A program made the position numbers and the translations under genes. This document shows positions 26,045 to 34,180 of a DNA stretch of 64,000 nucleotides, piece by piece (the stretch's first letter is position 1; the number at the start of each line of letters is the position of its first letter). The DNA is from Mycobacterium sp. JS623 (lineage in GTDB: Bacteria > Actinomycetota > Actinomycetes > Mycobacteriales > Mycobacteriaceae). The stretch spans positions 5,022,001 through 5,086,000 of the forward strand of contig NC_019966.1 of NCBI RefSeq assembly GCF_000328565.1, written 5' to 3'. The notes beneath the pieces are model-generated. The model was not told the origin of the DNA, did no database searches, and saw only the letters and a program-made list of their open reading frames with translations.

Positions 26045-26761
26045 ATGCGCATTGTCGTAGCCCTGGTCGTCGGCGGGTTAGTCGGATTCGCACCGAGCGC
26101 GGTTGCCGAGCCGCCCGCACCGCCCGAGCCGATCATCCCGCCGCCGGCGCAGCCCGCGAACATCGGCGATCTGAAGTTCACCGCGACCGACTATTACAAC
26201 AGCGGCGCCTACCTGACCGACCTGCAGATCGCAACCGCGCCTGCGATCTCCTGGATCAACGACGAGGCGCCGCGGGTGGACCGGCCAGCGGTGGTCTTCG
26301 ATATCGACGAGACGGCGCTGTCGAACTGGGAAGGTCTGAAAGCCAACGACTTTGGCCGTTTCAACGGCCCCTGCGACCGATTGCCGCAAGGCCCGTGCGG
26401 CTTGATCGCGTGGGATCAGCGGGCGCAGTCGACGGTGATCCAGCCGACGATGGACGTCTTCAGGACGGTGCGTGATCGTGGTGCGGCGATCTTCTTCATC
26501 ACCGGACGTGATGAGACCCAGCGCACGGCCACCGAACGCAATCTGCAGGCCGTCGGCTACACGGGCTATACCCAGTTGATCATGGAACCCGCTGGCGCCC
26601 ACTATGTTTCGGCCGCGGACTTCAAAGCGCCGCAGCGAGAGAAGATCGAGCAGCAGGGCTACACGATCATCGCGAATCTCGGTGATCAACCATCCGACCT
26701 GGCCGGCGGCTTCTCCGAGCAGACCTACCTTCTGCCGAACCCGTTCTATCGCATTCCCTGA
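26045..26761 (+). CDS. Secreted HAD-superfamily acid phosphatase (class B/IIIB)
   Basis: A 238-residue protein with a signal peptide (IVVALVVGGLVGFAPSAVAE) and the acid phosphatase HAD domain. The nucleophile motif is VFDIDETALSNWEG, motif II is FFITGRDETQR, and the C-terminal block IIANLGDQPSDLAGG supplies the metal-binding acid. It probably releases phosphate outside the membrane. Its stop is followed by a convergent gene with no gap. Confidence 0.85.
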   Translation: MRIVVALVVGGLVGFAPSAVAEPPAPPEPIIPPPAQPANIGDLKFTATDYYNSGAYLTDLQIATAPAISWINDEAPRVDRPAVVFDIDETALSNWEGLKANDFGRFNGPCDRLPQGPCGLIAWDQRAQSTVIQPTMDVFRTVRDRGAAIFFITGRDETQRTATERNLQAVGYTGYTQLIMEPAGAHYVSAADFKAPQREKIEQQGYTIIANLGDQPSDLAGGFSEQTYLLPNPFYRIP

Positions 26762-27622
26762 TCACGCCACCGAGGCGTGCTGGGAGGCCGCGGCCCGCGG
26801 GGTCAAATCCTGATGGCGCAGTTGATGTTTGGGTGAATCCGGGAATGCGATGCGACGCTCGATCTGCAGGTCGTCGTCGACATGCACCAACTCCCCCGGT
26901 GCCAGCGGCTGCCAGTCATCGTCGTCCATCGGCTCGCTGGCGAACACCACCGAGGCATCTGACGTCAGCTCGTCGCAGTGGGCGGTGATGCGGGGGCTGC
27001 GCATCCGCAGCCGCCGGTTGTCCACGTCGCGGCGGTCGAGGAGATACAGCTCATGGGTCTCGGGATAGCGCAGCGCCCACATGTCGGTCGCCGTGCTCAG
27101 CAGGATGTTGACCGCAAAGATCGGCACGGTTTGGGCCAGCCAACCGATCGCGTCGACGATGCCCGCGCCGACATCGTCGCCGCGCCTGATGCAGCCGGTG
27201 ATCAACGCGAAGATTCGCTCCGAGTCCGTCTCGCCGACCACCAAATCGTCGACGCCGAGGTCGGCGAGCCGCGCGTCGATCACATCCAGCGCCTCGACGA
27301 CGCCGTTGTGCGCGAAGATCCGGTTGTCCTGCAGGAACGGGTGGGTGTTGCGGGGCTCTAGCGCAGCGCTCGACGAATACCGGACGTGGGCAATGAACGT
27401 CGTGCCGGTCAGCTCGTGCGCCTCGGTCGCGAACGCCTGGTCCTGCCAGGCCGCGATCGGTTGCTTGTAAACCCCCGGCTTACCGCAGGCCGCGAACACC
27501 CCCAGCCCGGTCCCGTCGGGATTGCGCTTGCTCTGCTCGGCGAGGTTATCGGGCGCATCGAGCAACCAGAACGTCGCGGTAACCACGCGTTTGTCGGCAT
27601 GAAGGCCGAACAGTCGGCACAT
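26762..27622 (-). CDS. Class II glutamine amidotransferase (Rv1061-type)
   Basis: A 286-residue N-terminal-nucleophile glutamine amidotransferase of the YafJ/EgtC type. Cys2 becomes the N-terminal nucleophile after Met removal (MCRLFGLHADK); RNPDGTGLG, FIAHVRYSSSA, HPFLQDNRIFAHNG are the glutaminase signatures. No synthetase domain is fused, so a partner or a peptidase-like use is expected. ATG at 27622 is required for the Cys2; the frame upstream is open to 27658. Confidence 0.88.
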   Translation of the reverse strand: MCRLFGLHADKRVVTATFWLLDAPDNLAEQSKRNPDGTGLGVFAACGKPGVYKQPIAAWQDQAFATEAHELTGTTFIAHVRYSSSAALEPRNTHPFLQDNRIFAHNGVVEALDVIDARLADLGVDDLVVGETDSERIFALITGCIRRGDDVGAGIVDAIGWLAQTVPIFAVNILLSTATDMWALRYPETHELYLLDRRDVDNRRLRMRSPRITAHCDELTSDASVVFASEPMDDDDWQPLAPGELVHVDDDLQIERRIAFPDSPKHQLRHQDLTPRAAASQHASVA

Positions 27623-27644
27623 GGCCCGATGGTAGCGTGACGGA

Positions 27645-28688
27645 ATGGTTGACACCATGCGTGCCGAGCGTTTCTACGCTGACTCCAAAACCATTGCGGT
27701 GGAGGATGTTCCGATTCCAGAGCCGGGTCCCGGCGAGGTGCTCGTCAAGGTCGCGTTCTGCGGCATCTGCCATTCCGATCTCAGCCTGATCAACGGCACC
27801 TTCCCCGCACAGCTGCCGGTGGTGACGCAGGGCCATGAGGCGTCGGGCACTATCGCCAAGCTGGGCCCCGATGTCACCGGCTGGTCAGAGGGCGACCGCG
27901 TGATCGTCGCTGCAGGCAGGCCCTGTACAACATGCCCGAAATGCCGGCGCGGCGACATCCCCAATTGCCAGCGGCTTCAGTTGATGGCCTTCGCCTATGA
28001 CGGCGCGTGGGCCGAGTACACGGTCGCGCAGGCCGTCGGCCTGACCCGGGTGCCCGAGAACATGCTGCTCGAGCAGGCCGCGATCCTGGCCGACGCGGTG
28101 TCCACGCCGTTCGGCGCGGTGGTGCGCACCGGGCGGGTGGGCATCGGAGAATCGGTCGGCGTGTGGGGTGTCGGCGGCGTCGGCACGCACATCGTCCAAC
28201 TGGCCCGACTCGTCGGTGCCGCGCCAGTGCTCGCGATCGACATCAAGCCCGCCGTGTTGGACCGAGCGCTGGAATTGGGCGCCGACCACGCGCTGGACGC
28301 AAGCGACCCCGCGCTGCGCGACAAGATCGCCGAGATCACCGGCGGCAGAATGTTGGATGTGGCTTTCGATGCGGTCGGTCTGAAGTCGACGTTCGAGCAG
28401 GCACTCGACTGCATCACCGTTGGCGGGCGTCTCGTCGGCGTGGGGATGAGCGCCGAGGCTCCGAGCGTTGGTCCAACCAGCATGTTCGGACTGACGCAGA
28501 AGCACGTGGTGGGCCACCTGGGCTACCAGAATGTCGACATCGAAACACTGGCCACCTTGGTGTCCCTGGGCCGGCTTGATCTGTCGCGCTCCATCAGCGA
28601 CGTCGTCTCCCTGGAGGACGTCAGGGTCGGCATCGAGAAGCTGGAACGCCAGGAGGGCAACCCGATTCGGATCTTGGTGCAGCCGTGA
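27645..28688 (+). CDS. Zinc-dependent alcohol dehydrogenase
   Basis: Medium-chain dehydrogenase of 347 residues. Catalytic zinc motif CGICHSD and GHEASGTI, structural-zinc cysteines in RPCTTCPKCRRGDIPNC, and a Rossmann segment VGVWGVGGVGTHIVQLA. Likely oxidises an alcohol with NAD. An in-frame ATG at 27657 is an alternative start. The stop overlaps the GTG of the SDR gene, forming a two-gene oxidoreductase operon. Confidence 0.88.
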   Translation: MVDTMRAERFYADSKTIAVEDVPIPEPGPGEVLVKVAFCGICHSDLSLINGTFPAQLPVVTQGHEASGTIAKLGPDVTGWSEGDRVIVAAGRPCTTCPKCRRGDIPNCQRLQLMAFAYDGAWAEYTVAQAVGLTRVPENMLLEQAAILADAVSTPFGAVVRTGRVGIGESVGVWGVGGVGTHIVQLARLVGAAPVLAIDIKPAVLDRALELGADHALDASDPALRDKIAEITGGRMLDVAFDAVGLKSTFEQALDCITVGGRLVGVGMSAEAPSVGPTSMFGLTQKHVVGHLGYQNVDIETLATLVSLGRLDLSRSISDVVSLEDVRVGIEKLERQEGNPIRILVQP

Positions 28689-29428
28689 CGGAGCTGGCGG
28701 CCCGGGTGGCCTTGGTGACCGGCGCGTCGGGCGGCATCGGCAAGGGCATCGCCCGGGCGCTCGCCGACGAGGGCGTGGATCTGTTCCTGACGTACGGCCG
28801 CCATGCTGATGATGCCGAGGAAGTTGCCACCCACGCCCGCGGCGTCGGCAGACGCGTCGTCGTCGGATCGGCGGACCTGGCGGACCCGGCCGCGCCGGCC
28901 CGCTTGGTCGCGCGGGCCGTGAGTGACCTGGGCGGCGTCGACATCCTGGTCGCCAACGCCGGCACCGCAGACGTAAAGGGTTGGCAGGACATCGATCTCG
29001 AGTCGTGGAATGCGACGCTGGCGATCAACCTGACGGCACCGTTTCTGCTGGCGCAGCAGGTGCTGCCCGCGATGGTAGAGAAGCGGTTCGGAAGGGTGTT
29101 GTTCGTTTCGTCGGTGGCCGGCCTCAACGGCGGCGTCGTCGGCGCCCATTACGCCGCGAGCAAGGCTGGGCTGCACGGCTTGATGCATCACCTGGCGCCG
29201 CGGGTGGCCGCCGACGGCGTCACCGTCAATACGTTGGCGCCTGCGTTGATCGGCGACACCGGAATGTTCCCCGTCGACCCGGATAGCGCCACCCGCACAC
29301 CGATGCCGATTCCGGTCGGCCGCGCGGGCCGGCCCGCCGAGGTGGCGGACATGGCAATTGCCATGCTGCGCAACGGGTATCTGACCAACAAGGTGGTCAC
29401 GCTGGACGGCGGTATCCTGCCGCGCTGA
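28685..29428 (+). CDS. SDR-family oxidoreductase (3-oxoacyl-ACP reductase-like)
   Basis: A 247-residue short-chain dehydrogenase. Cofactor motif VTGASGGIGKGIA, NAG motif LVANAGTAD, catalytic Ser in SSVAGLNGG and Tyr/Lys in HYAASKAG. The GTG start overlaps the alcohol dehydrogenase stop (GTGA), so the two are translated together and may act on one substrate in sequence. Confidence 0.86.
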   Translation: MTELAARVALVTGASGGIGKGIARALADEGVDLFLTYGRHADDAEEVATHARGVGRRVVVGSADLADPAAPARLVARAVSDLGGVDILVANAGTADVKGWQDIDLESWNATLAINLTAPFLLAQQVLPAMVEKRFGRVLFVSSVAGLNGGVVGAHYAASKAGLHGLMHHLAPRVAADGVTVNTLAPALIGDTGMFPVDPDSATRTPMPIPVGRAGRPAEVADMAIAMLRNGYLTNKVVTLDGGILPR

Positions 29429-29441
29429 TGCGACTTGTGTG

Positions 29442-30491
29442 CTAGCTCAACCGCGGCGCCGCCTTGCCGCTCATCAACGGCAGGTCCAGATACGTGGCGA
29501 TGCCGGGCTCGGCAGCGCACACCGCGGGAATCGAGTTCACGCAGTGCGCGGCCGTACCGACGATGCCGTACTCCGGACCCTCACCGCCGATTGCCGATTG
29601 AAAGCCCTTGATGCTCACCGTGATATCCGGGTTGCCGCGGACCTCGATCTCGTAGCGCTGCCCCTCGGAGCCGAATGTCCATGCGGGGTCGAGGTTTTCC
29701 TCACCCATCAACCAGTTCACGGTCACGAGCACGACGACCTCGTCGCCGACGAGCGCCTCCCAGTGGAACTTTCGAGCAGCGACCTGGCCCGGCTCGATGA
29801 CCCCGATCGGCGAGTCGATAGGCGCCGTCGCCACCGCGATCTCCTGCGTAGACCGCACCTTCGGGTCGGCGTTGAAACCCAGCTTGTCCACACACATCTG
29901 AACCGACTGGATGAAGCCGCCGTCGAGCAGCTTCTGCATCGGCCCCGACAGCGCCTTCTCCGGCACTTCGCCGAAGCCCATTATGTGGCGCACCACATCC
30001 GGCGCCTCATAGGACCGCAGGTCGGAAAACTCCTCGGCGCGAACGAATGTCACGCCCGTGGACATGATGGAGAACATCAGCGGAAACTTCTCGCTGATGC
30101 CGCCAGGCGCCATTCCGGTGCCGTGCAACGTTGCGTTGCCTTCCAACGCCGCCTCGCGCAACGACGCACCTTGCCGCTCGCTGGGATAGACCCAGCCCAC
30201 CGGTGTCACGACGTTCTTGCCCGACCGCAGCAGCGCCGCCACCTCGTCGGGGTTCGGCAACAGCGGCGCGTACACCACGGCGTCGGCATCGAGGGCCAGG
30301 ATCTCGTCGACGCTATTGGTTGCGATGACACCCAGCGGCTCACCACCGATGATCGAGCCGACGTCCTTGCCCGCCTTGTCCTGCGAGTGCACCCAGCACC
30401 CGGCTAGTTCCAGGTCAGGGTGCTCCAGCACGCCCTTGATGGCGGCGACGCCGACACCCCCGGTTGCCCACTGCACGACCCGCAGGCCCAT
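29442..30491 (-). CDS. Dihydrodipicolinate reductase-like NAD(P)-binding protein (Rv1059-type)
   Basis: A 349-residue protein with a Rossmann N-terminus (LRVVQWATGGVGVAAIKGVL) like DapB or 2,4-diaminopentanoate dehydrogenase, and a long C-terminal domain. Mycobacteria carry several such paralogues; some lie in steroid or lipid gene clusters. A KstR-like operator at 30520-30533, 29 bases before the ATG, suggests control by the sterol repressor. Substrate unknown. Divergent from the EmbR-like regulator. Confidence 0.78.
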   Translation of the reverse strand: MGLRVVQWATGGVGVAAIKGVLEHPDLELAGCWVHSQDKAGKDVGSIIGGEPLGVIATNSVDEILALDADAVVYAPLLPNPDEVAALLRSGKNVVTPVGWVYPSERQGASLREAALEGNATLHGTGMAPGGISEKFPLMFSIMSTGVTFVRAEEFSDLRSYEAPDVVRHIMGFGEVPEKALSGPMQKLLDGGFIQSVQMCVDKLGFNADPKVRSTQEIAVATAPIDSPIGVIEPGQVAARKFHWEALVGDEVVVLVTVNWLMGEENLDPAWTFGSEGQRYEIEVRGNPDITVSIKGFQSAIGGEGPEYGIVGTAAHCVNSIPAVCAAEPGIATYLDLPLMSGKAAPRLS

Positions 30492-30519
30492 ATCAACTCC
30501 TTGACAGCGGTAGGAAAAC

Positions 30520-30533
30520 TAGAACACGTTCTA
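30520..30533. promoter_or_regulatory. KstR-like operator
   Basis: TAGAACACGTTCTA fits the KstR consensus TNNAACNNGTTNNA at every fixed position and is a perfect 6+6 palindrome around a two-base spacer. It lies 29 bases before the Rv1059-type gene and 48 before the divergent EmbR-like gene. KstR represses cholesterol-catabolism genes in mycobacteria. Confidence 0.5.
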
Positions 30534-30580
30534 CTCCGGTCTACACCACAAAACAGCCGCCGCGGGTGACAATTGGCGCG

Positions 30581-31702
30581 ATGACCAAGATCGGATTCGG
30601 TGTGCTGGGACCGCTACAGGCGACGGTCGACGGCAAATCCGTGTCGCTGGGCACCCCGAAACAACGCGCTGTGCTCGCCGTGCTGGTGATGAACCGCAAC
30701 CGGCCGGTCGGAATCGACTCGCTGATCACTGCGGCGTGGGAACAGTGGCCACCGTCGGAGGCGCGGGCCAGCTTGCACTCCTACATCTCAAACCTGCGCA
30801 GGCTACTCGGCGACTCGCGCTCGATGCTGGAAAACGCGCCACCGGGATATCGGCTCACGGTCGACGACACCGCCTGCGACATCGGCCGATTCATTCTCGA
30901 GAAGACGGCGGGCGTGCAGGCTGCCGCCGCAGGTCAATTCGAGCAAGCCAGCCGCCACCTGACGACGGCGTTGGCGGAATGGCGCGGACCCGTGCTGGAG
31001 GATCTGCGCGACTTCCAGTTCGTCGGCGCGTTCGCCACCGCGCTCACCGAGGACAAGGTGGTGGCGCACACCGCGCGGGCGGAGGCCGAAATCGCCTGTG
31101 GGCGTGGCTATGCCGTCATCGGTGAACTCGAATCGTTGACGATCGAACACCCGTACCGCGAACCACTGTGGGCGCAACTGATCACCGCGTACTACCTGTC
31201 CGACCGACAGTCGGAAGCACTCGATGCTTTCCAGCGGCTGAAGACCACGCTCGCCGACGATCTCGGCATCGATCCGGGCCCGACGGTGCGTGCGCTGCAC
31301 GAGCGGATCCTGCGCCAAGAACCGTTGGACGTGAAGAAAGCCGCTAAGACCACCGCCGTGCACACCGTCCACAACATCGGACTGCGCACCTCGGTGGACA
31401 TGTCGCACACGCACGCAAACCTGCGATCGGCAGCCGGGCACGCCTTTCCGTTGCGGGCAGCGGCCACCCGGATCGGGCGGCTCACCGACAACGACATCGT
31501 GCTCGACGATGCGAATGTCAGCCGCCACCACGCCGTCATCATCGACACCGGCACGAGTTTCGTGATCACCGATCTGCGCTCGGCCAACGGGGTCGACGTG
31601 GGCGGGCAGCGTATCCGCGGCACCGCGACCTTGGCCGACGGCGACCGGATCCGCATCTGTGACCACGAATTCACCTTTGAGATCGCGCCGCAGCAGACCT
31701 AG
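30581..31702 (+). CDS. EmbR-like SARP regulator with FHA domain
   Basis: A 373-residue regulator with an OmpR-type winged helix (residues 1-100: VLGPLQATVDGKSVSLGTPK, RASLHSYISNLRRLLGD), a bacterial transcriptional activation domain of TPR type to about 275 (YREPLWAQLITAYYLSD, LGIDPGPTVRALHERIL), and a C-terminal FHA domain (ATRIGRLTDNDIVLDD, SRHHA, RSANG). M. tuberculosis EmbR has the same order and is activated by PknH through the FHA domain. No emb genes or kinase gene lie here, so the target set is unknown. ATG at 30581 begins TKIGFGVLGPLQ; upstream in-frame sequence crosses the operator and is unlikely to be coding. Confidence 0.85.
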   Translation: MTKIGFGVLGPLQATVDGKSVSLGTPKQRAVLAVLVMNRNRPVGIDSLITAAWEQWPPSEARASLHSYISNLRRLLGDSRSMLENAPPGYRLTVDDTACDIGRFILEKTAGVQAAAAGQFEQASRHLTTALAEWRGPVLEDLRDFQFVGAFATALTEDKVVAHTARAEAEIACGRGYAVIGELESLTIEHPYREPLWAQLITAYYLSDRQSEALDAFQRLKTTLADDLGIDPGPTVRALHERILRQEPLDVKKAAKTTAVHTVHNIGLRTSVDMSHTHANLRSAAGHAFPLRAAATRIGRLTDNDIVLDDANVSRHHAVIIDTGTSFVITDLRSANGVDVGGQRIRGTATLADGDRIRICDHEFTFEIAPQQT

Positions 31703-31704
31703 CC

Positions 31705-31911
31705 ACGACGCCAAGAATCCTTCAAGAATCCGCCAAGGCCGCGATCCAGAACGCCCACTACGTCTGCAGCGCGCTCGATGAGGGCGCCGACCCTGCCGAC
31801 CTCGGCCTGGAGATCCTGAACAACACGGACCTGACCACTCATCAGGCGGCGGTCTTCGTGGTCACCGCGGTGAACGCCTACTGCCCCGAATACGCCGGCT
31901 ACTTCGAATAA
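31705..31911 (+). pseudogene. DUF732 protein remnant (C-terminal part only)
   Basis: An open segment without start codon encodes a C-terminal DUF732-like tail: NAHYVCSALDEGADPADLGL, then LNNTDLTTHQAAVFVVTAVN, then AYCPEYAGYFE and TAA at 31909-31911. The paired cysteines and the AVxAYCP ending are typical of small secreted mycobacterial DUF732 proteins. The signal peptide and N-terminal half are missing; the frame runs back into the EmbR-like gene in another frame. Confidence 0.6.
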
Positions 31912-31921
31912 CCCCTCCCCA

Positions 31922-31998
31922 TGCGGGGGCCTCGCTGCGGCGGCGAGGCCCCCGCACCTTTTTGGCGGCGGTCCCGTCGACAAAAAGGTGCGGGGGCC
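31922..31998. terminator. Tandem overlapping hairpins (probable bidirectional terminator)
   Basis: TGCGGGGGCCTCGC (31922-31935) pairs perfectly with 31943-31956 around a 7-base loop and is followed by CCTTTTT. The right arm also belongs to a second perfect 17-bp inverted repeat, 31947-31963 (ending CCTTTTT) with AAAAAGGTGCGGGGGCC at 31982-31998. The two stems exclude each other. It follows the EmbR-like gene and DUF732 remnant and precedes the thiolase gene. Confidence 0.7.
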
Positions 31999-32105
31999 GA
32001 AACGGCATTCCAGCACGCCGTTGCTCGAGCTTTCCGTGCGCGGCTGCAGTCTCGTCGCGCACGTCGCCCTAGACAGTTCGCCCCCTATGTGTTTCTGTCG
32101 GTGGC

Positions 32106-33296
32106 ATGGCAAACAAGGTTTTCGTCGTCGGTGTTGGGATGACGAAATTCGAAAAGCCGGGCCGACGCGAGGGGTGGGACTACCCCGAGATGGCGCGCGA
32201 ATCCGGCACCAATGCACTCAAGGACGCCGGCATCGACTTCTCCGAGGTCGACCAGGGCTTCGTCGGTTACGTCGCGGGCGACTCGACGTCGGGTAACCGC
32301 GCACTCTACGAGTTGGGCATGACCGGCATCCCGATCGCCAACGTCAACAACAACTGTTCAACCGGCTCGACGGCGTTATTCCTTGCCGCACAGACGATTC
32401 GGGGCGGTTTGGCTGACTGCGCGATCGCGCTCGGCTTCGAGAAGATGCAGCCCGGCCCGCTGCAGGGCGGCGCGGAGGACCGCGAATCGCCAATGGGCAA
32501 GCACGTCAAGGCCATGGCCGAGATCGACGAGTTCGCCTTCCCCGTCGCGCCATGGATGTTCGGCGCCGCAGGCCGCGAGCACATGCGCCAATACGGCACC
32601 ACCGCAGAGCATTTCGCGAAGATCGGGTACAAGAACCACAAGCATTCGGTGAACAACCCGTATGCGCAGTTCCAGGAGGAGTACAGCCTCGACGACATCC
32701 TTGCGGCGAAGATGATCTCGGATCCGCTGACCAAACTGCAGTGCTCGCCGACCTCCGACGGATCGGGCGCGGCGATCGTGGCCAGCGAGGCGTTCGTCGA
32801 CAAGCATGGGCTGGCAGGCCAGGCGGTGGAGATCGTCGGACAGGCGATGACCACCGACTTCGATTCGACTTTCGACGGCAGCGCCAAGAACCTGATTGGT
32901 TACGACATGAATGTCCAAGCCGCACAGAAGGTTTACGATCAGTCCGGCCTCGGCCCGTCCGACTTTCAGGTGATCGAACTGCACGACTGCTTCTCGGCCA
33001 ACGAGCTGCTGCTGTACGAGGCCCTTGGCCTGTGCGCCGAGGGCGAGGCGCCCAAGCTGATCGACAACAACGACACCACTTATGGCGGGCGTTGGGTCGT
33101 CAACCCGTCCGGCGGGCTGATTTCGAAGGGCCATCCGTTGGGTGCGACGGGACTTGCGCAATGCGCCGAGCTGACGTGGCAACTGCGCGGCACGGCCGAC
33201 AAGCGGCAGGTCGACAACGTCACCGCCGCGCTGCAGCACAACATCGGCCTCGGTGGGGCCGCGGTGGTCACGGCGTATCAGCGCGCCGAGCGGTAG
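32106..33296 (+). CDS. SCPx-type thiolase / lipid-transfer acetyl-CoA acetyltransferase
   Basis: A 396-residue thiolase of the sterol-carrier-protein X type (Ltp family). The nucleophile is the cysteine in [16 protein letters not shown], followed by [18 protein letters not shown] and the catalytic histidine block [15 protein letters not shown]. Such enzymes cleave 3-ketoacyl-CoAs of branched or steroid side chains. ATG at 32106. No SCP2 domain is fused. Confidence 0.87.
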   Translation: MANKVFVVGVGMTKFEKPGRREGWDYPEMARESGTNALKDAGIDFSEVDQGFVGYVAGDSTSGNRALYELGMTGIPIANVNNNCSTGSTALFLAAQTIRGGLADCAIALGFEKMQPGPLQGGAEDRESPMGKHVKAMAEIDEFAFPVAPWMFGAAGREHMRQYGTTAEHFAKIGYKNHKHSVNNPYAQFQEEYSLDDILAAKMISDPLTKLQCSPTSDGSGAAIVASEAFVDKHGLAGQAVEIVGQAMTTDFDSTFDGSAKNLIGYDMNVQAAQKVYDQSGLGPSDFQVIELHDCFSANELLLYEALGLCAEGEAPKLIDNNDTTYGGRWVVNPSGGLISKGHPLGATGLAQCAELTWQLRGTADKRQVDNVTAALQHNIGLGGAAVVTAYQRAER

Positions 33297-33307
33297 TCAC
33301 TACTCCT

Positions 33308-33369
33308 CGCGAGCAGACGCAAAGTGCCCCTTTTCCTCGGCGTGTCGGGGCATTTTGCGTCTGCTCGCG
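33308..33369. repeat. 23-bp palindromic intergenic element
   Basis: The arm at 33308-33330 (CGCGAGCAGACGCAAAGTGC and three more C) is inverted at 33347-33369 with one mismatch, around a 16-base loop starting TTTTCC. It lies between the thiolase stop and the next start, and resembles the elements at 1661-1722 and 37966-38030. Confidence 0.75.
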
Positions 33370-33389
33370 CTGGGGAGGACTATTGAACT

Positions 33390-33701
33390 ATGCGCAAGAA
33401 GTTGATGGTCACCGCGATGGTTGCGGGTGTGTGCGGAGCGATCGCCGCCCCCGCGGGCCTCGCGTCTGCTGATGAGTCGGCGCAGCAGACGATCAGTCGG
33501 CTGCAGAGCGAGGGCTACACGGTCAACATCGACCGCATCGGCACCGGTCCGATGGATCAGTGCGTGGTCACCAACGTAAGAAACCCTCAGCAAGTCACGC
33601 AGTGGGTGCCGTACACCGGGCCCGGCAGAAATGGCGATCGCGTGCTCGTACAGGTGGTTACGAGCCAGACGATTTCGGTGACCCTGAACTGCTCACGCTG
33701 A
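33390..33701 (+). CDS. Small secreted protein, paralogue of the facing gene
   Basis: A 103-residue protein with a signal peptide (MRKKLMVTAMVAGVCGAIAA, cleavage probably after ASA) and a mature domain of about 75 residues. It aligns along its whole length with the convergent gene at 33726-34034: ISRLQSEGYTVNIDRIGTGP against IGSLQAQGFDVKIDRVGSAP, then QCVVTNVRNP in both, and a final LNCS/LDCS. The two cysteines probably form a disulfide. Family function unknown. Confidence 0.75.
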   Translation: MRKKLMVTAMVAGVCGAIAAPAGLASADESAQQTISRLQSEGYTVNIDRIGTGPMDQCVVTNVRNPQQVTQWVPYTGPGRNGDRVLVQVVTSQTISVTLNCSR

Positions 33702-33725
33702 GCTGACGCAGCAGCCCTCGCAATG

Positions 33726-34034
33726 TCAGTGTGCTGAGCAGTCCAGCGACACGGTGACTGTCCGGTCAACGATGACGGGAACGACGCCGCCGCGATCACG
33801 GTCACCGAGCACAGGCACGAATTCCGTTCGATTCCTTGGGTTTCGCACATTGGTGACCACGCACTGCGACAGCGGTGCGCTGCCGACCCGGTCGATCTTC
33901 ACGTCGAAGCCCTGAGCCTGCAGCGAGCCGATGGTGACGATTGCGGACTCGGCGTTGGCCAAACCCGCAGGGGCGAGGATCAAACCGCAAGCCGCTGCGG
34001 CCAACCCGATCAGTGTGAGCAAGATGGCACGCAT
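33726..34034 (-). CDS. Small secreted protein, paralogue of the facing gene
   Basis: A 102-residue protein with signal peptide (AILLTLIGLAAAACGLILAP, cleavage near ANA) and a mature domain sharing IDR(I/V)G, QCVVTNVRNP and the C-terminal SLDCS pattern with the 33390-33701 product. The genes converge with 24 bases between stops, giving an inverted duplicate pair. A perfect inverted repeat GTTCAAA-GGAA-TTTGAAC lies 66 bases upstream of its start. Confidence 0.75.
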   Translation of the reverse strand: MRAILLTLIGLAAAACGLILAPAGLANAESAIVTIGSLQAQGFDVKIDRVGSAPLSQCVVTNVRNPRNRTEFVPVLGDRDRGGVVPVIVDRTVTVSLDCSAH

Positions 34035-34099
34035 GGCGAGCCTCCGTTTCTTTCCGTTGAGTGGATGTCAGCCGGTTCAACGGGCGGAGGTCGAAGGGG

Positions 34100-34117
34100 G
34101 TTCAAAGGAATTTGAAC
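34100..34117. promoter_or_regulatory. Perfect inverted repeat upstream of small secreted protein gene
   Basis: GTTCAAAGGAATTTGAAC is a 7-bp inverted repeat with a 4-base centre, 66 bases before the minus-strand start at 34034 and between it and the dctA terminator. It could be an operator; no regulator is implied. Confidence 0.3.
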
Positions 34118-34136
34118 GACTTTGCGTGCGCATAGA

Positions 34137-34168
34137 AAGGCCCGGCCGGAGGGGCTCGGCCGGGCCTT
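34137..34168. terminator. Terminator downstream of dctA
   Basis: AAGGCCCGGCCG (34137-34148) pairs perfectly with CGGCCGGGCCTT (34157-34168) around an 8-base loop, 13 bases past the minus-strand dctA stop; TTTC follows on the minus strand. Same GGCCCGG stem core as the terminator at 17930. Confidence 0.7.
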
Positions 34169-34180
34169 CCTTCGCGCGCC

